Source: Anaerocolumna jejuensis DSM 15929 (GTDB lineage: Bacteria > Bacillota > Clostridia > Lachnospirales > Lachnospiraceae). From it: a DNA stretch of 64,000 nucleotides. Below the pieces are notes generated by a model. That model ran no database searches. It was not told the DNA's origin and worked only from the letters and a program-made list of their open reading frames with translations. Below, piece after piece: positions 25,274 through 34,495 of this stretch. The translations under genes were made by a program, and so were the position numbers. The stretch covers positions 124,001-188,000 of the forward strand of contig NZ_FRAC01000014.1 in NCBI RefSeq assembly GCF_900142215.1, in the 5' to 3' direction. How positions within the stretch are numbered: the stretch's first letter is position 1; each line of letters begins with the position of its first letter.

Positions 25274-26701
25274 ATGGCAGTGATAACAGAAAGAAGAATT
25301 GTATTGAAAAATTTTACTAACAGCAGAAAAAAAGAGCTAAAGCAAAATGATTTTACGAAGGGAAGTGTGGTAGAGAATATTTTAAGGCTTGCCCTTCCAA
25401 TGACTCTCGCACAACTTATTAATGTCCTATATAGTGTAATAGACAGGATATATATTGGACTTATCCCAAGAAATGCTACTCTCTCTATGACCGGTATCGG
25501 CCTTACCCTTCCCATTACTACTATTATCATTGCTTTTGCCAATCTTTTTGGCATGGGAGGTGCGCCTCTTTGTTCCATTGCCAGGGGAAGGGGTGAGAAG
25601 GAGGAGGCAGAAAAAATTATGGGCAATTCCTTTGCCTTGCTTCTATTATTTTCTGTTATTCTTACCATTCTGGGTTTTCTTCTGAAGAAGCCACTTTTAT
25701 ACCTTTTTGGAGCAAGTGATGATACCTTTCCCTATGCAAATGCTTTTATCAGTGTTTATCTTTTAGGAAATCTTTTTGTTATGGTGAGCCTTGGCATGAA
25801 CAGCTTTATTAATTCTCAGGGCTTTTCCGGCATCGGTATGGCTACTGTCCTGCTCGGTGCTATTGCCAATATCATCCTTGATCCTATCTTTATCTTTGTA
25901 TTCCATATGGGTGTTACCGGTGCGGCTCTTTCCTCGGTTATCTCACAGTTTCTTTCCGCCTTTTGGGTATTTCACTTTCTGACCGGCAAAAAAGCCCTGA
26001 TTCGGCTAAAGGCCTGTAATATACGCTTGCAGCCTGCTATTGTCAGGAAGATATCCGCCCTTGGCCTCTCCGGGTTTATGATGGCTATTACCAACAGTAT
26101 TGTCCAGATTGTCTGCAATAAAAGCCTCCTTTTTTATGGAGGGGATTTGTATGTGGGCGTTATGACCGTTTTAAATTCCATCCGTGAAATAATTTCCATG
26201 CCCGTGTCTGGCTTAACCAACGGCTCCCAGCCGGTGATAGGTTATAATTACGGAGCCGGTGCTTATAAAAGAGTCAGAAAAGCAATTAAATTCATGTCCG
26301 TGACCTGTATTGCCTACACGCTGGCTGCCTGGGGGCTACTGCATCTGTTTCCCCATTTCTTTATCCGGATTTTTAACCATAATCCTGCTTTAATCAAGGC
26401 TGCCATGCCTGCCGTAAGGATTTACTTTTTCGGCTTTTTTATGATGTCCCTGCAATTTGCCGGTCAGGCTGTTTTCGTGGCTTTGGGCAAAGCCAAATAC
26501 GCAGTGTTCTTCTCTATCTTAAGAAAAATTGTGATTGTAGTCCCTCTGACCCTTTTACTGCCCCATTTCTTCCGCTCCGGCACTACCGGAGTATTCCTAG
26601 CGGAGCCTGTTTCCAACTTTATCGGCGGAAGCGCCTGTTTTCTGACCATGTTAAGTGTAGTGTTAAAGGAATTAAAGCTGAAAGAAAAAAATTGTACATA
26701 A
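25274..26701 (+). CDS. MATE family efflux transporter
   Basis: 475 residues, 12 predicted helices in two related halves. Characteristic segments are PMTLAQLINVLYSVIDRIYIG in helix 1 and NGSQPVIGYNYGAGAYKRV at the start of the second half. MATE proteins export cationic drugs or metabolites by H+ or Na+ antiport. The start is uncertain: the ATG lacks a clear SD, and a downstream TTG near 25302 has a weak A/G-rich site. A second MATE gene lies at 51174, but the two are only distant relatives. It is convergent with the MFS gene, with a hairpin between them. Confidence 0.92.
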   Translation: MAVITERRIVLKNFTNSRKKELKQNDFTKGSVVENILRLALPMTLAQLINVLYSVIDRIYIGLIPRNATLSMTGIGLTLPITTIIIAFANLFGMGGAPLCSIARGRGEKEEAEKIMGNSFALLLLFSVILTILGFLLKKPLLYLFGASDDTFPYANAFISVYLLGNLFVMVSLGMNSFINSQGFSGIGMATVLLGAIANIILDPIFIFVFHMGVTGAALSSVISQFLSAFWVFHFLTGKKALIRLKACNIRLQPAIVRKISALGLSGFMMAITNSIVQIVCNKSLLFYGGDLYVGVMTVLNSIREIISMPVSGLTNGSQPVIGYNYGAGAYKRVRKAIKFMSVTCIAYTLAAWGLLHLFPHFFIRIFNHNPALIKAAMPAVRIYFFGFFMMSLQFAGQAVFVALGKAKYAVFFSILRKIVIVVPLTLLLPHFFRSGTTGVFLAEPVSNFIGGSACFLTMLSVVLKELKLKEKNCT

Positions 26702-26706
26702 TAGAT

Positions 26707-26738
26707 CAGGGCAGGATGCCAAAAGGTCTCCTGCCCTG
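26707..26738. terminator. Hairpin between convergent MATE and MFS genes
   Basis: cagggcagga / tctcctgccctg stem with a short T-rich tail on the plus strand. Confidence 0.65.
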
Positions 26739-26797
26739 TTTATGATAAGTTACCATATAATGCAATAGAAGCGTATAGTTTAAACAATCAGCAATGC

Positions 26798-27964
26798 TTA
26801 GCCTTCACTGACAGCCCGGGCACTTTTTTCGGATAAAATGACCATCATACAGAGAAACAGGAGCAAAGCTGCCGGGTAGAGCAAAAAGGTCGTTGCATTG
26901 GCAATGGTACCAAAAAGCGGCGGCATAAAGGTGGAACCGATATAGGCACAGGCCATCTGCATTCCCATTAAGGATTGTGAAATTGCCTTGCCAAAGCGCC
27001 TGGGTGTCTCATGTATCATGCTGGGATAGATGGGCGCACAGCCAATGCCTGTGAAAAGAAGCCCTGCCTGTAAACTAATTCCGCCTCCGGGCAGAAACAA
27101 TAATAAAATACCGAATAATATAATCCCTTCTCCTATCCGTATCATGGTACGGTTATCAAGCTTCATGGTAAGGAAGCCTGCCAGGAATCTTCCGATGGTA
27201 ATGCCAAGGTAAAAAAGCGAGACCCATTTTGCGGCCGTTTCTGCCGTAATACCCTTAGAAAATACAAGGAAGCTGCTGCCCCAAAGTCCTGCTGTGGCTT
27301 CAAAGGCACAATAACAAAAGAAAGCAAACAGGGCGGAAAGTACCCCCTTTTTCTTTAATAACTCACCGCGGCTTAAGTCAGTGGAAATTTCCTCCTTGCT
27401 GTTTTCTGCTTCCTGCTTCACCTTTGTCCATAAGGGCAGGGAGAGAAATAGAATAACGGACAGGCCTAGCTGAACTATTCCGATGGTGCGGTAACCCATA
27501 TCCCATCTGCCGCCCTGCTTCAGAAAATGAGCCATAATTACAGGTCCTGCCGTGGCTCCCACTCCCCAGAAGCAGTGGAGCCAGCTCATATGTCTGGCTT
27601 CATAGTGAAGAGCGACAAAGTTATTCAGGGCCGCATCCACAGAGCCTGCTCCAAGCCCTAAAGGCACTGCAAGGAGACAGAGCCAAAGGAAATTATCCGA
27701 ATAGGCAAAGCCCAGGAGGGCAGCTGCCGTCATAATAACACTGATAGCTGTAACAAGCCCGGTTCCAAGCTTCTTTATAATGGTAGAGCTAAAATAGCTG
27801 GAAACAATGGTTCCTCCGGAAACAATCATCGTTATGATTCCGGCATAGGCAACCGGTACATGAAACATTGGCTGAATGGCCGGCCAGGCAGACCCAAGGA
27901 GGGAATCCGGCAGCCCCAGACTGATAAAAGCAAGATAAATAATGATTAATAATAGTAATGTCAT
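26798..27964 (-). CDS. MFS transporter (FucP/NarK-like sugar or small-molecule permease)
   Basis: About 388 residues with 12 hydrophobic helices. The first helix starts immediately after the chosen ATG (AGAGG upstream). A longer form from 28012 would overlap the ROK stop codon as ATGA. Features include LPDSLLGSAWPAI after helix 1 and the family-like GxxxGxxxD loop around GLGAGSVDAALNNFV. The regulator gene directly upstream overlaps or nearly overlaps, so the pair is an operon: a ROK repressor and the transporter it probably controls. The substrate is likely a sugar, by the regulator type only. Confidence 0.88.
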   Translation of the reverse strand: MTLLLLIIIYLAFISLGLPDSLLGSAWPAIQPMFHVPVAYAGIITMIVSGGTIVSSYFSSTIIKKLGTGLVTAISVIMTAAALLGFAYSDNFLWLCLLAVPLGLGAGSVDAALNNFVALHYEARHMSWLHCFWGVGATAGPVIMAHFLKQGGRWDMGYRTIGIVQLGLSVILFLSLPLWTKVKQEAENSKEEISTDLSRGELLKKKGVLSALFAFFCYCAFEATAGLWGSSFLVFSKGITAETAAKWVSLFYLGITIGRFLAGFLTMKLDNRTMIRIGEGIILFGILLLFLPGGGISLQAGLLFTGIGCAPIYPSMIHETPRRFGKAISQSLMGMQMACAYIGSTFMPPLFGTIANATTFLLYPAALLLFLCMMVILSEKSARAVSEG

Positions 27965-28008
27965 CTGAACCTCTTTCTTGAATCTCAAATCATTAATTGG
28001 CACAATAT

Positions 28009-29028
28009 TCATTGGCCCTTTCTTGATAGAATATATTTGTTACCGGATTGTTCCAGTAAAAACCGTATCATTCCCTGTTCATAATCCTCTTCGAAGCTAT
28101 CCGATACCACCACATAGGCATCAAATTCACCCCTTAACAGGTTATTTGCATACTCTTTAATGCTTATGGCATCTCCTTCTTTGAAAAAGTCCCCATAGAG
28201 GACGAACTGCTCCGGCGCAATGATACAGGAAAAAGCTGCTACCAGTTTACCGAGGCTCTCTGCAACCACTTCCCTGTTGGTATAATCAAGCTGCCTCCAT
28301 TCAATTCCAATGGGAAGATTTCCAATCTCTCCGGCAAAGCTCTTATATCCGGTATAGACCTCACCGTTAAGGACCAGTCCGGCACCGGGATTATAAAGCC
28401 TTGGGAAATAAATCCCCGCTATATTTTTCATACCGCCAATCGCTTTATAATGAAAATAGCCATTTACGGCTCCATTAATGTCATTTACAAAGATAACCGG
28501 TATGTTGTATTTGCTCTTGTAATACGCCATAAATTCCTCACCTATCAGGCTGCTGTAATCATTCAGCGTTACAATCCCATCTTCCTCTTCCCCCGGAAGG
28601 CCGAACCCAAGGATGGAAACGGAGGACACTTTTTGTAATCCCCTGTCTATCATTTCTCCAAAGCTTTCTACCACAATATCCGCCATAAAGGTCTCTTCCC
28701 GGTAAACAATTTCACCTGCCAGGTTTACAACTGCCAAATGGATGCAGTTCTTATTCTCCTTTTGATGGCCATATACTACAATTCCATGACTGTAATTAAC
28801 ATTGTAGCAATACTGCATGGAAGGGCGCCCTCCGTTGGATGGAACCATCTCTCCTTCAAAAGCCTCTCCCTCCTTTATCATATCAGCCAAAAGGGAATTG
28901 ACCGTCACTACGCTCAGACCGGTCTTAAAGGAAAGCTCCTGCTTGGTGGCCTGCCGCAATAGCTTTAAGCTCTCCCGCACCAGATTTTTATTGACCTCTT
29001 TCATGAGAAGGGTATTTCCGCTTAACAT
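28009..29028 (-). CDS. ROK family transcriptional repressor
   Basis: 339 residues. An N-terminal winged helix-turn-helix (ATKQELSFKTGLSVVTVNSLL, about 27-47) is followed by a ROK sugar-kinase-like domain with FVNDINGAVNGYF and a GAGLVLNGEVYTGYKSFAGEIG segment. Active ROK kinases and NagC/XylR-type regulators usually keep a zinc site (His after GEIG and a CxCGxxGC motif). Here GEIG is followed by Asn and no Cys cluster exists, so it is a sensor without kinase or zinc function. The start has AGGAGG with 7-bp spacing. It is coupled to the MFS gene. Confidence 0.87.
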   Translation of the reverse strand: MLSGNTLLMKEVNKNLVRESLKLLRQATKQELSFKTGLSVVTVNSLLADMIKEGEAFEGEMVPSNGGRPSMQYCYNVNYSHGIVVYGHQKENKNCIHLAVVNLAGEIVYREETFMADIVVESFGEMIDRGLQKVSSVSILGFGLPGEEEDGIVTLNDYSSLIGEEFMAYYKSKYNIPVIFVNDINGAVNGYFHYKAIGGMKNIAGIYFPRLYNPGAGLVLNGEVYTGYKSFAGEIGNLPIGIEWRQLDYTNREVVAESLGKLVAAFSCIIAPEQFVLYGDFFKEGDAISIKEYANNLLRGEFDAYVVVSDSFEEDYEQGMIRFLLEQSGNKYILSRKGQ

Positions 29029-29309
29029 CCTTTCACCTCCTGCCAGACATTCCTGTTGTATGCTTCTATTGGCTATATTCCAGCTTTTAATATCGAAAGC
29101 TATGGAATTTCTTTTCCTTCCTCCTGTGTATAAAATATTCTTGTAGCATCATTAAAAAATACCTTTTTAAAAGTTCTTTAATAAGTAATTTCAGTATAAT
29201 AAGTTTTGATGTAAATGTCAATCGGTAAAAGAAAAATTTATCTGCTAAACCGGCAACCATTTGCTGCCTTATCATATATTAAAATAACTAATATAAGCAG
29301 GTTCAAGCT

Positions 29310-29951
29310 ATGGCAAATAGCGGAAAAGCAGATAATCAATTGAATCTGGCTCTGGATGTTCCGGAAGATGTAAGGGCTAAAACCCTCGACTTAAATATCG
29401 GCTTCATACCTGAGGTTAAAATATGGGAGCTGATTGTAAAATACAGCGGTGATCTCTCCCGTGTTGCCAGCGATTTAGGCGCTACCGTAGTTCCACTCCA
29501 GAATGAATATGCAATTATTACCCTCCGTCAGGATCTCATTCCCCAACTTACCGCTTATCAGGAAATCGAATTCATTGAAAAACCGAAGCGCCTCTTCTAT
29601 TCCGTAAACCAGGGAAGGAGTGTTTCCTGTATTAATCCTTTGCAGACGTCCCAATATAATCTGTTCGGCAATGGTGTCATTGTTGCGGTCATTGATTCCG
29701 GGATTGATTATGCCCATCCGGATTTTCGTAATCCGGACGGAACCACACGGATTATTGAACTGTGGGATCAGACAATTGAAGGGAAACCGCCGGAAGGCTA
29801 TGCCATCGGCACCCTCTATACCAGAGAGCAGATAAACGAAGCCTTAAATGCTCCCACCCAGCCGGAGCGCCTGGCCATTGTACCAAGTGTTGATTTATCC
29901 GGTCATGGAACCCATGTGAAGTGTTTGAATCCGAAAAAAATAAAAGAATAA
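29310..29951 (+). CDS. Csp-type subtilisin-like (S8) germination protease, 5' part (interrupted)
   Basis: The first 201 codons match the clostridial Csp germination protease family: prodomain (about 1-95), then the catalytic Asp129 in VIVAVIDSGIDYAHPDF, a WDQ...PPEG segment, and catalytic His199 in SGHGTH. At codon 202 (29913) homology stops and 12 unrelated codons run to a stop at 29951. The remainder resumes in the same frame at 35260. Csp proteases activate the cortex hydrolase SleC during spore germination. As it stands the gene would make an inactive stub. The ribosome site (GCAGG) is weak. A CATATATT -10-like word lies at 29273-29280 with no good -35. Confidence 0.92.
   Translation: MANSGKADNQLNLALDVPEDVRAKTLDLNIGFIPEVKIWELIVKYSGDLSRVASDLGATVVPLQNEYAIITLRQDLIPQLTAYQEIEFIEKPKRLFYSVNQGRSVSCINPLQTSQYNLFGNGVIVAVIDSGIDYAHPDFRNPDGTTRIIELWDQTIEGKPPEGYAIGTLYTREQINEALNAPTQPERLAIVPSVDLSGHGTHVKCLNPKKIKE
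29901..29937 (+). other. attL-like junction
   Basis: Protease sequence ends in CATGT (29913-29917), shared with the right junction. The inner side carries TTGAATCCGAAAA (29925-29937), an inverted near-copy (12 of 13) of TTTTCGTATTCAA at the right end. On an excised circle the two arms would flank the core symmetrically with 22 bp between them, the size and layout of a large-serine-recombinase attP. Confidence 0.75.
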
Positions 29952-29992
29952 TCAAAAATGGGAACAAGAAATTAAATATGGGAACTGACAAT

Positions 29993-31609
29993 TCAGAATC
30001 TCCAATGTATAATGATTTCCTGGTTCTTCTCACTGTTCTTTTCGCCAACCTCAATATACTCCACAAATTCGTTGATCAGCTCATGATCCAGCTTTTCAAA
30101 ATCCACGGCCCCAGGGATTAAGTCATCCCAATTCTCGTGTTTCTTTTTTAGAGCCAGTGCCTGGATTTCAGCTTCCAGTTTTTTCACCCTTTCATACAGG
30201 CCTTCTGCCATCTGGGTAAGGTTTCCCTTTAAATCCATATATTCCTCTTCGGATAGAACCCGGTTCGCCCTGTCGATATATAACATGGAAATTGCCTTCC
30301 GGGTTCTCTTCAGCTCCTCCTCTGCCTTTAAAAGGCCGGACTGCTTTTGTTTCAATAACCTATTGTCCTCCCTGTCAAATATAAGGCCTTCCTCCGGCTG
30401 GCACTGCTGTACATGATGCTTTATCATATCCCTGATTTTAGCTTCCAGTAATTCCATCAGCTTATTATAATTTATGGAATGGGGAGAACACTGCTCCTTC
30501 CTGCTTCTTTTATACAGCTGGCAATACAGGGTTACGTACTTCTTATCACCATTGCACCTGACTAAGGTACTGCCGCAGTCCCTGCATTTTATCTTTCCGG
30601 CAAGAAGATTGACCTGCTTCCCGCCCCCTTGCTCCACAGAAGCTGCATACCGTCTGCCCTTTCTCAGCTCTTGCACAAGCCCGAAGGTATCCCTGTCTAT
30701 AATCGGTTCCTGACAGTCCGGTACGATAATCCATTCAGGCTCCGGAACAGCTTCCATTTTCCTGCTCTTATAGCTTACCTTTCTTTGCTTGCCCTGCACC
30801 ATGTCTCCCGTGTACATCCGGTTACTGAGGATTTTCTGTATCGTTGAAGTTCCCCAGATATTTTTCCTGGCATAATCATTTTCCTTAAAGGAATGCTGAT
30901 AGGCAAACCCCTGATTTTTCTTGTAAACACTGGGTGTTGGAATTCCCTCTTCATATAATTTATCACAAATCTGCCGGTTACCCAGGCCCTGTACGGCATA
31001 GCGGAAAATCTTCCTGACCACAGGAGCAGCTTCTTCATCTATTATCAGCTTATGATTGTCCTCCGGGGATTTTTTATAGCCATAAGCAGCATAGGAGCCG
31101 AGAAACTGGCCTTTTTCCATCTTGCTGCGGAACACGCTGCGGATATTTTCCGAAAGGTCTTCACAGTACCATTCATTTATCAATCCATTAATCTGCCTGG
31201 CCTTTTTATTTCCCTTTACATCGGTATCCACATTGTCGACAACTCCAATAAACCGGATACCAATGGCAGGAAAGAGCCCGTGTATGTACTTCTCAACCAG
31301 CTCCATATCTCTGGTAAATCTGGACTGTGTCTTGCATATGATTATCTGGAAGCAGCCCTTACCGGCATCCGCCAGCAATCTGTTAAAATCAGGCCGGTCA
31401 CTGTCAAGCCCCGAATAATCATCATCGGAATAAATATCATATACCGCAAATTGATGTGCTATTGCATAGTCAATCAGAATCAATTTCTGATTCTGAATAC
31501 TTGCACTGTCATCTCCCTGATTAATCTTATCCTGGTCTTCCTTGGACAGTCTGCAATATATTGCTGCTTTTTCCACCTTTACATCTCCCCTGAATTCCTG
31601 GATTAACAT
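29993..31609 (-). CDS. Large serine recombinase
   Basis: 538 residues. The resolvase domain has the nucleophile Ser22 in AAIYCRLSKED and an SRFTRD helix region near 115. Next come the recombinase domain (about 185-290, GSYAAYGYKK onward), a zinc ribbon (CRDCG ... C ... C, about 345-385) and a coiled-coil stretch (about 425-500, KAEEELKRTRKAISML). This is the architecture of phage integrases and of SpoIVCA/SprA-type sporulation recombinases. It ends 56 bp from the left junction, as integrase genes usually do. The start is supported by AGGAG spaced 8 bp. It should catalyse excision between the two junctions; no separate directionality factor was recognised. A sigma-E-like promoter lies upstream. 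Confidence 0.95.
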   Translation of the reverse strand: MLIQEFRGDVKVEKAAIYCRLSKEDQDKINQGDDSASIQNQKLILIDYAIAHQFAVYDIYSDDDYSGLDSDRPDFNRLLADAGKGCFQIIICKTQSRFTRDMELVEKYIHGLFPAIGIRFIGVVDNVDTDVKGNKKARQINGLINEWYCEDLSENIRSVFRSKMEKGQFLGSYAAYGYKKSPEDNHKLIIDEEAAPVVRKIFRYAVQGLGNRQICDKLYEEGIPTPSVYKKNQGFAYQHSFKENDYARKNIWGTSTIQKILSNRMYTGDMVQGKQRKVSYKSRKMEAVPEPEWIIVPDCQEPIIDRDTFGLVQELRKGRRYAASVEQGGGKQVNLLAGKIKCRDCGSTLVRCNGDKKYVTLYCQLYKRSRKEQCSPHSINYNKLMELLEAKIRDMIKHHVQQCQPEEGLIFDREDNRLLKQKQSGLLKAEEELKRTRKAISMLYIDRANRVLSEEEYMDLKGNLTQMAEGLYERVKKLEAEIQALALKKKHENWDDLIPGAVDFEKLDHELINEFVEYIEVGEKNSEKNQEIIIHWRF

Positions 31610-31652
31610 TTTTCCAACTCCTGCTTTAAAGCCTTCATACTTCCTATCATAT

Positions 31653-31680
31653 GGTGTATGTGCAAATGCTTATGATATAA
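31653..31680 (-). promoter_or_regulatory. Sigma-E-like promoter of the recombinase
   Basis: On the minus strand TTATATC (31674-31680), a 13-bp spacer and CATACACC (31653-31660) approximate the mother-cell sigma-E consensus (about 5 of 7 and 7 of 8). The predicted start is about 36 nt before the ATG. The match is suggestive, not decisive. Confidence 0.45.
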
Positions 31681-32050
31681 GCAGAATCTCCATTCGTATC
31701 AAGCCTGTTTACTCTGCTGTCTGCTTTTAAGAAGCCTTATAAGAATCCGGGTTATTGCCTTATTTCTCTCTTCCTGGGATTTTATCCTGTATACATCCTT
31801 TACGACAAACATTTAGCTGTTCCCTCTCACATAGGGTTTCATCAGTAAAATATATTTTACTGCAATTCGTCCTATTCGTATTACCGAATGGCTGTTTCAT
31901 CCTTAATTCCCCGATGGTGATATACTGCAGGCGGCTTTAGCAAGCACCTGCTGTAAACCGCGTGTCAGGAGTAATAAGGATTCTCCAGCTTCCTCTGTAG
32001 TTTTATCAGAATCTGCCCTATTTTTATTTATATTTTGCGTAGTTTTTGTA

Positions 32051-32077
32051 ACATATTTCGACAATTTTCATAATATA
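32051..32077 (+). promoter_or_regulatory. Sigma-K-type promoter of the Cys-rich gene
   Basis: AC (32051-32052), 16-bp spacer, CATAATATA (32069-32077): an exact fit to AC-N16-CATANNNTA, the late mother-cell consensus. The ATG with AAGGAGG follows at 32111. Confidence 0.65.
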
Positions 32078-32110
32078 CATTGTAAGTAAAAATTAAGGAG
32101 GATTTATTAT

Positions 32111-32470
32111 ATGGATAATATTATTGCACCAACCAACCCTGTAGGAGAAGTTATTCCTTGTGAGAACACCTGCCCCACCACCGCTTTTCAGTTGGCAGAT
32201 GTTTGTGTTCCCGTTACAGTAATTCCCTTTGCACATGCTGGAACTCCTAAAACCATCTGTTGTGGCGATGCTCGTGTAACTCCCGGAAAAGATGAATGCT
32301 GCGGCCGTCCTAACGGAACCTGCACCTTTACACTCAGCCAGAAGATTTGTGTGGAAATACCTGTTGTTTTCGGCGCAAAAGCTATCGTAGGCGGTACTTC
32401 TGTAGAATGTGAAAAAGTTTCAACAAAAAATATCTGCAAAGATAATTGCAAAAAAGAATGGGAAGATTAA
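32111..32470 (+). CDS. Cys-rich small protein, probable spore coat component
   Basis: 119 residues with 13 cysteines, including ENTCP, TICCGD, DECCGRPNGTC and a C-terminal KDNCKKEWED. The central VCVPVTVIPFAHAG and the TFTLSQKICVEIPVVFGAKA segments are beta-like. No signal peptide or catalytic motif. I do not recognise a named family. High Cys content, a sigma-K-type promoter and the divergent arrangement near cotA suggest a cross-linked coat or exosporium protein; that role is inferred. The ribosome site AAGGAGG is strong. A perfect terminator hairpin follows. Confidence 0.75.
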   Translation: MDNIIAPTNPVGEVIPCENTCPTTAFQLADVCVPVTVIPFAHAGTPKTICCGDARVTPGKDECCGRPNGTCTFTLSQKICVEIPVVFGAKAIVGGTSVECEKVSTKNICKDNCKKEWED

Positions 32471-32561
32471 TTTCCATTAAAAGTTTATATATGGGATTGG
32501 ACGTAGATTTATACTGCTGCTAATATATGGATCTGCGAAACGAAATCTGCAAATTAATACC

Positions 32562-32609
32562 TTCCAGGCTTTCTATGATACTTAAAATCATAGAAAGCCT
32601 GGAATTTTT
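32562..32609 (+). terminator. Terminator of the Cys-rich gene
   Basis: ttccaggctttctatga (32562-32578) pairs perfectly with tcatagaaagcctggaa (32588-32604), followed by TTTTT. Confidence 0.9.
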
Positions 32610-32729
32610 GCCTTAGCAGAACTCCTTGCTATCAACTCAGGATGATTGACGGTCAATAGGAATAGACCAGCTTTTATTATGTACTGCCAAAGTATCTTGA
32701 AAACAACTGTTCTGACGTCTATTTTGCAG

Positions 32730-32767
32730 TCAAGGGCAGAATCCATAAAAGCCGGCTCTGCCCTTGA
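32730..32767 (-). terminator. Hairpin downstream of cotA
   Basis: tcaagggcaga (32730-32740) pairs with tctgcccttga (32757-32767). No clear minus-strand T-tract, so it may only protect the cotA 3' end. The rest of 32471-32842 holds nothing recognised. Confidence 0.5.
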
Positions 32768-32842
32768 TTACTTCCCTTATATTTTACATCGTGTGATTTA
32801 CAGAACTTAAAAGGCTTTCTGCCTTTTTATTTTTGAGCTTCT

Positions 32843-34450
32843 TTACCTTTCCACAATTAATGGTCTCATCATATCATAGTCTTCATGTTCCAGGATATGA
32901 CAATGCCATACATAATCTCCGGTATGCTCTTTAAAGTGCATGATAATCGTCGTCACCTGCCCGGGCTCCGTTCTTACGACATCCTTTGGTCCATTTTCAT
33001 ATTTTAGCGGAGGATTTAAATTTTTTAAATCCAGCTTATAGTTGCCTTCCTCATCAAAGTCTTCTGCCGTGAACGGCTTTCTTCCCAGTATTTCAAAGTG
33101 TACCAGATGCAAATGAATAGGATGAGGAAAATTGAAATTATTCACAATATTCCAGATTTCAATGGTATCTAACTTCGGCTTTTCAGTGGCCGGAGCATCC
33201 CACATCCTGTTATTGAGTAAATGCACTACTCTTCCGTAATGATCGGTCGTTTCATCCAGATACATCGTTCTTTGCCTGATTGCCAGTGCTGGATCCATTT
33301 TATGAAGGGGCATTAATTCCTTCGGTATCGTACTTGTGTCAGGACATTCCAGTTCCTTCTTCACCTTGAATTTCATTATCAGCTCCATACCGGGGCTGGG
33401 AGGTCCCTGTGCAATATTCAGCAATAATATTTCCTGGCCTTTATATGCCGAAAAATCCACAATCAGATCTATTCTTTCAGCCGGTTCCAAAATAAAGGAT
33501 TCAATGTCCACAGGATGGTGCAATAATCCCAAATCGGTACCTATCTGGTGAAATACTTCCTCATTGCTCAGTTTCAGCTCATAACCGCGTAAATTAGAGG
33601 CATTTAAAATACGGAACCTGTATTTACGGGGTTCAACCTCCAGGTACGGCCATAGCTTTCCATTTACGACTATCGTATTTCCGAAGAAAAAGGAAGGTGT
33701 TGACGGAACAGGATTATCAACAGGGGGCGTTGCATTATCCGGGTAGAACAGGGAACCGTCCTTATTAAAGGTTTTATCCTGGATCATAATAGGAATCTCA
33801 TAAGGGCCTTTCGGAAGGTTTAGCCTTCTCTCCAGGAAATCCCTTATAATATAGAAGCCTGCCAGTCCGGCATATACATTTAATCTCGTGATTCCAATAG
33901 CATGGTCATGATACCACAGGAGCGCTCCGGTCTGGTGATTCGTATATTCATAAACTTCTCTTGAATATTTTTGTCCGACAAAAGTGTTATCCCTTGTAAA
34001 CCAGGCCTCCGGATGCCCGTCACTGTCAGCAGCCACGTTGGCACCATGAAGATGAACAACGGTTCTTACATCCGGTGTATCCATGGCCCCGTGCAGGGTA
34101 TGGTCAACCGGCAGAAGATGCTTTCTGGGCAGATCATTTTCCCATTTCACTTTCACCCTTGTGTCCTTAGCAACCTCTATTGTAGGGCCGGGATAGGTCC
34201 CGTTATAGCCCCAGATAGTTGTTTTCGGAAAAAGCTTGTGAAATTGATGCTCTGCTTCCTTCATATAAATGTGGTAATAGTTTTCATCCTCTTCCGATGA
34301 ACAGCAATTGTTGACAGGCTTAGCTATATGGGGTATTGGCAGCGGATCTACAAATTTCGGAATAGTCTCCGGGTTCGACGGATCCACTTCTGCTATTGGT
34401 TCACTGCGATATTCTGGCTCTTGTGGACTATTCTGTAAACTATGCTCCAT
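32843..34450 (-). CDS. cotA: CotA spore-coat multicopper oxidase (laccase)
   Basis: 535 residues, close to Bacillus CotA over its whole length (FVDPLPIPHIAKPV near the start; LWYHDHAIGITRLNVYAGL; WPYLEVEPRKYRFRILNAS). All copper ligands are visible: HLHG 133-136, HDH 181-183, HPIHLHL 443-449 and the WHCHILEHEDYDM block (about 515-527) with the type-1 site and its Met. No signal peptide, as expected for a coat protein loaded from the mother cell. Laccases oxidise phenolics or bilirubin with O2, giving coat pigment and UV or oxidant resistance. The N-terminal 30 residues are an acidic extension. It has its own sigma-K-type promoter inside the intervening element. Confidence 0.95.
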   Translation of the reverse strand: MEHSLQNSPQEPEYRSEPIAEVDPSNPETIPKFVDPLPIPHIAKPVNNCCSSEEDENYYHIYMKEAEHQFHKLFPKTTIWGYNGTYPGPTIEVAKDTRVKVKWENDLPRKHLLPVDHTLHGAMDTPDVRTVVHLHGANVAADSDGHPEAWFTRDNTFVGQKYSREVYEYTNHQTGALLWYHDHAIGITRLNVYAGLAGFYIIRDFLERRLNLPKGPYEIPIMIQDKTFNKDGSLFYPDNATPPVDNPVPSTPSFFFGNTIVVNGKLWPYLEVEPRKYRFRILNASNLRGYELKLSNEEVFHQIGTDLGLLHHPVDIESFILEPAERIDLIVDFSAYKGQEILLLNIAQGPPSPGMELIMKFKVKKELECPDTSTIPKELMPLHKMDPALAIRQRTMYLDETTDHYGRVVHLLNNRMWDAPATEKPKLDTIEIWNIVNNFNFPHPIHLHLVHFEILGRKPFTAEDFDEEGNYKLDLKNLNPPLKYENGPKDVVRTEPGQVTTIIMHFKEHTGDYVWHCHILEHEDYDMMRPLIVER

Positions 34451-34495
34451 AATTAATCCTCCCTTTACGTTAAAAAGGTTAAAAAAACCTCACAT

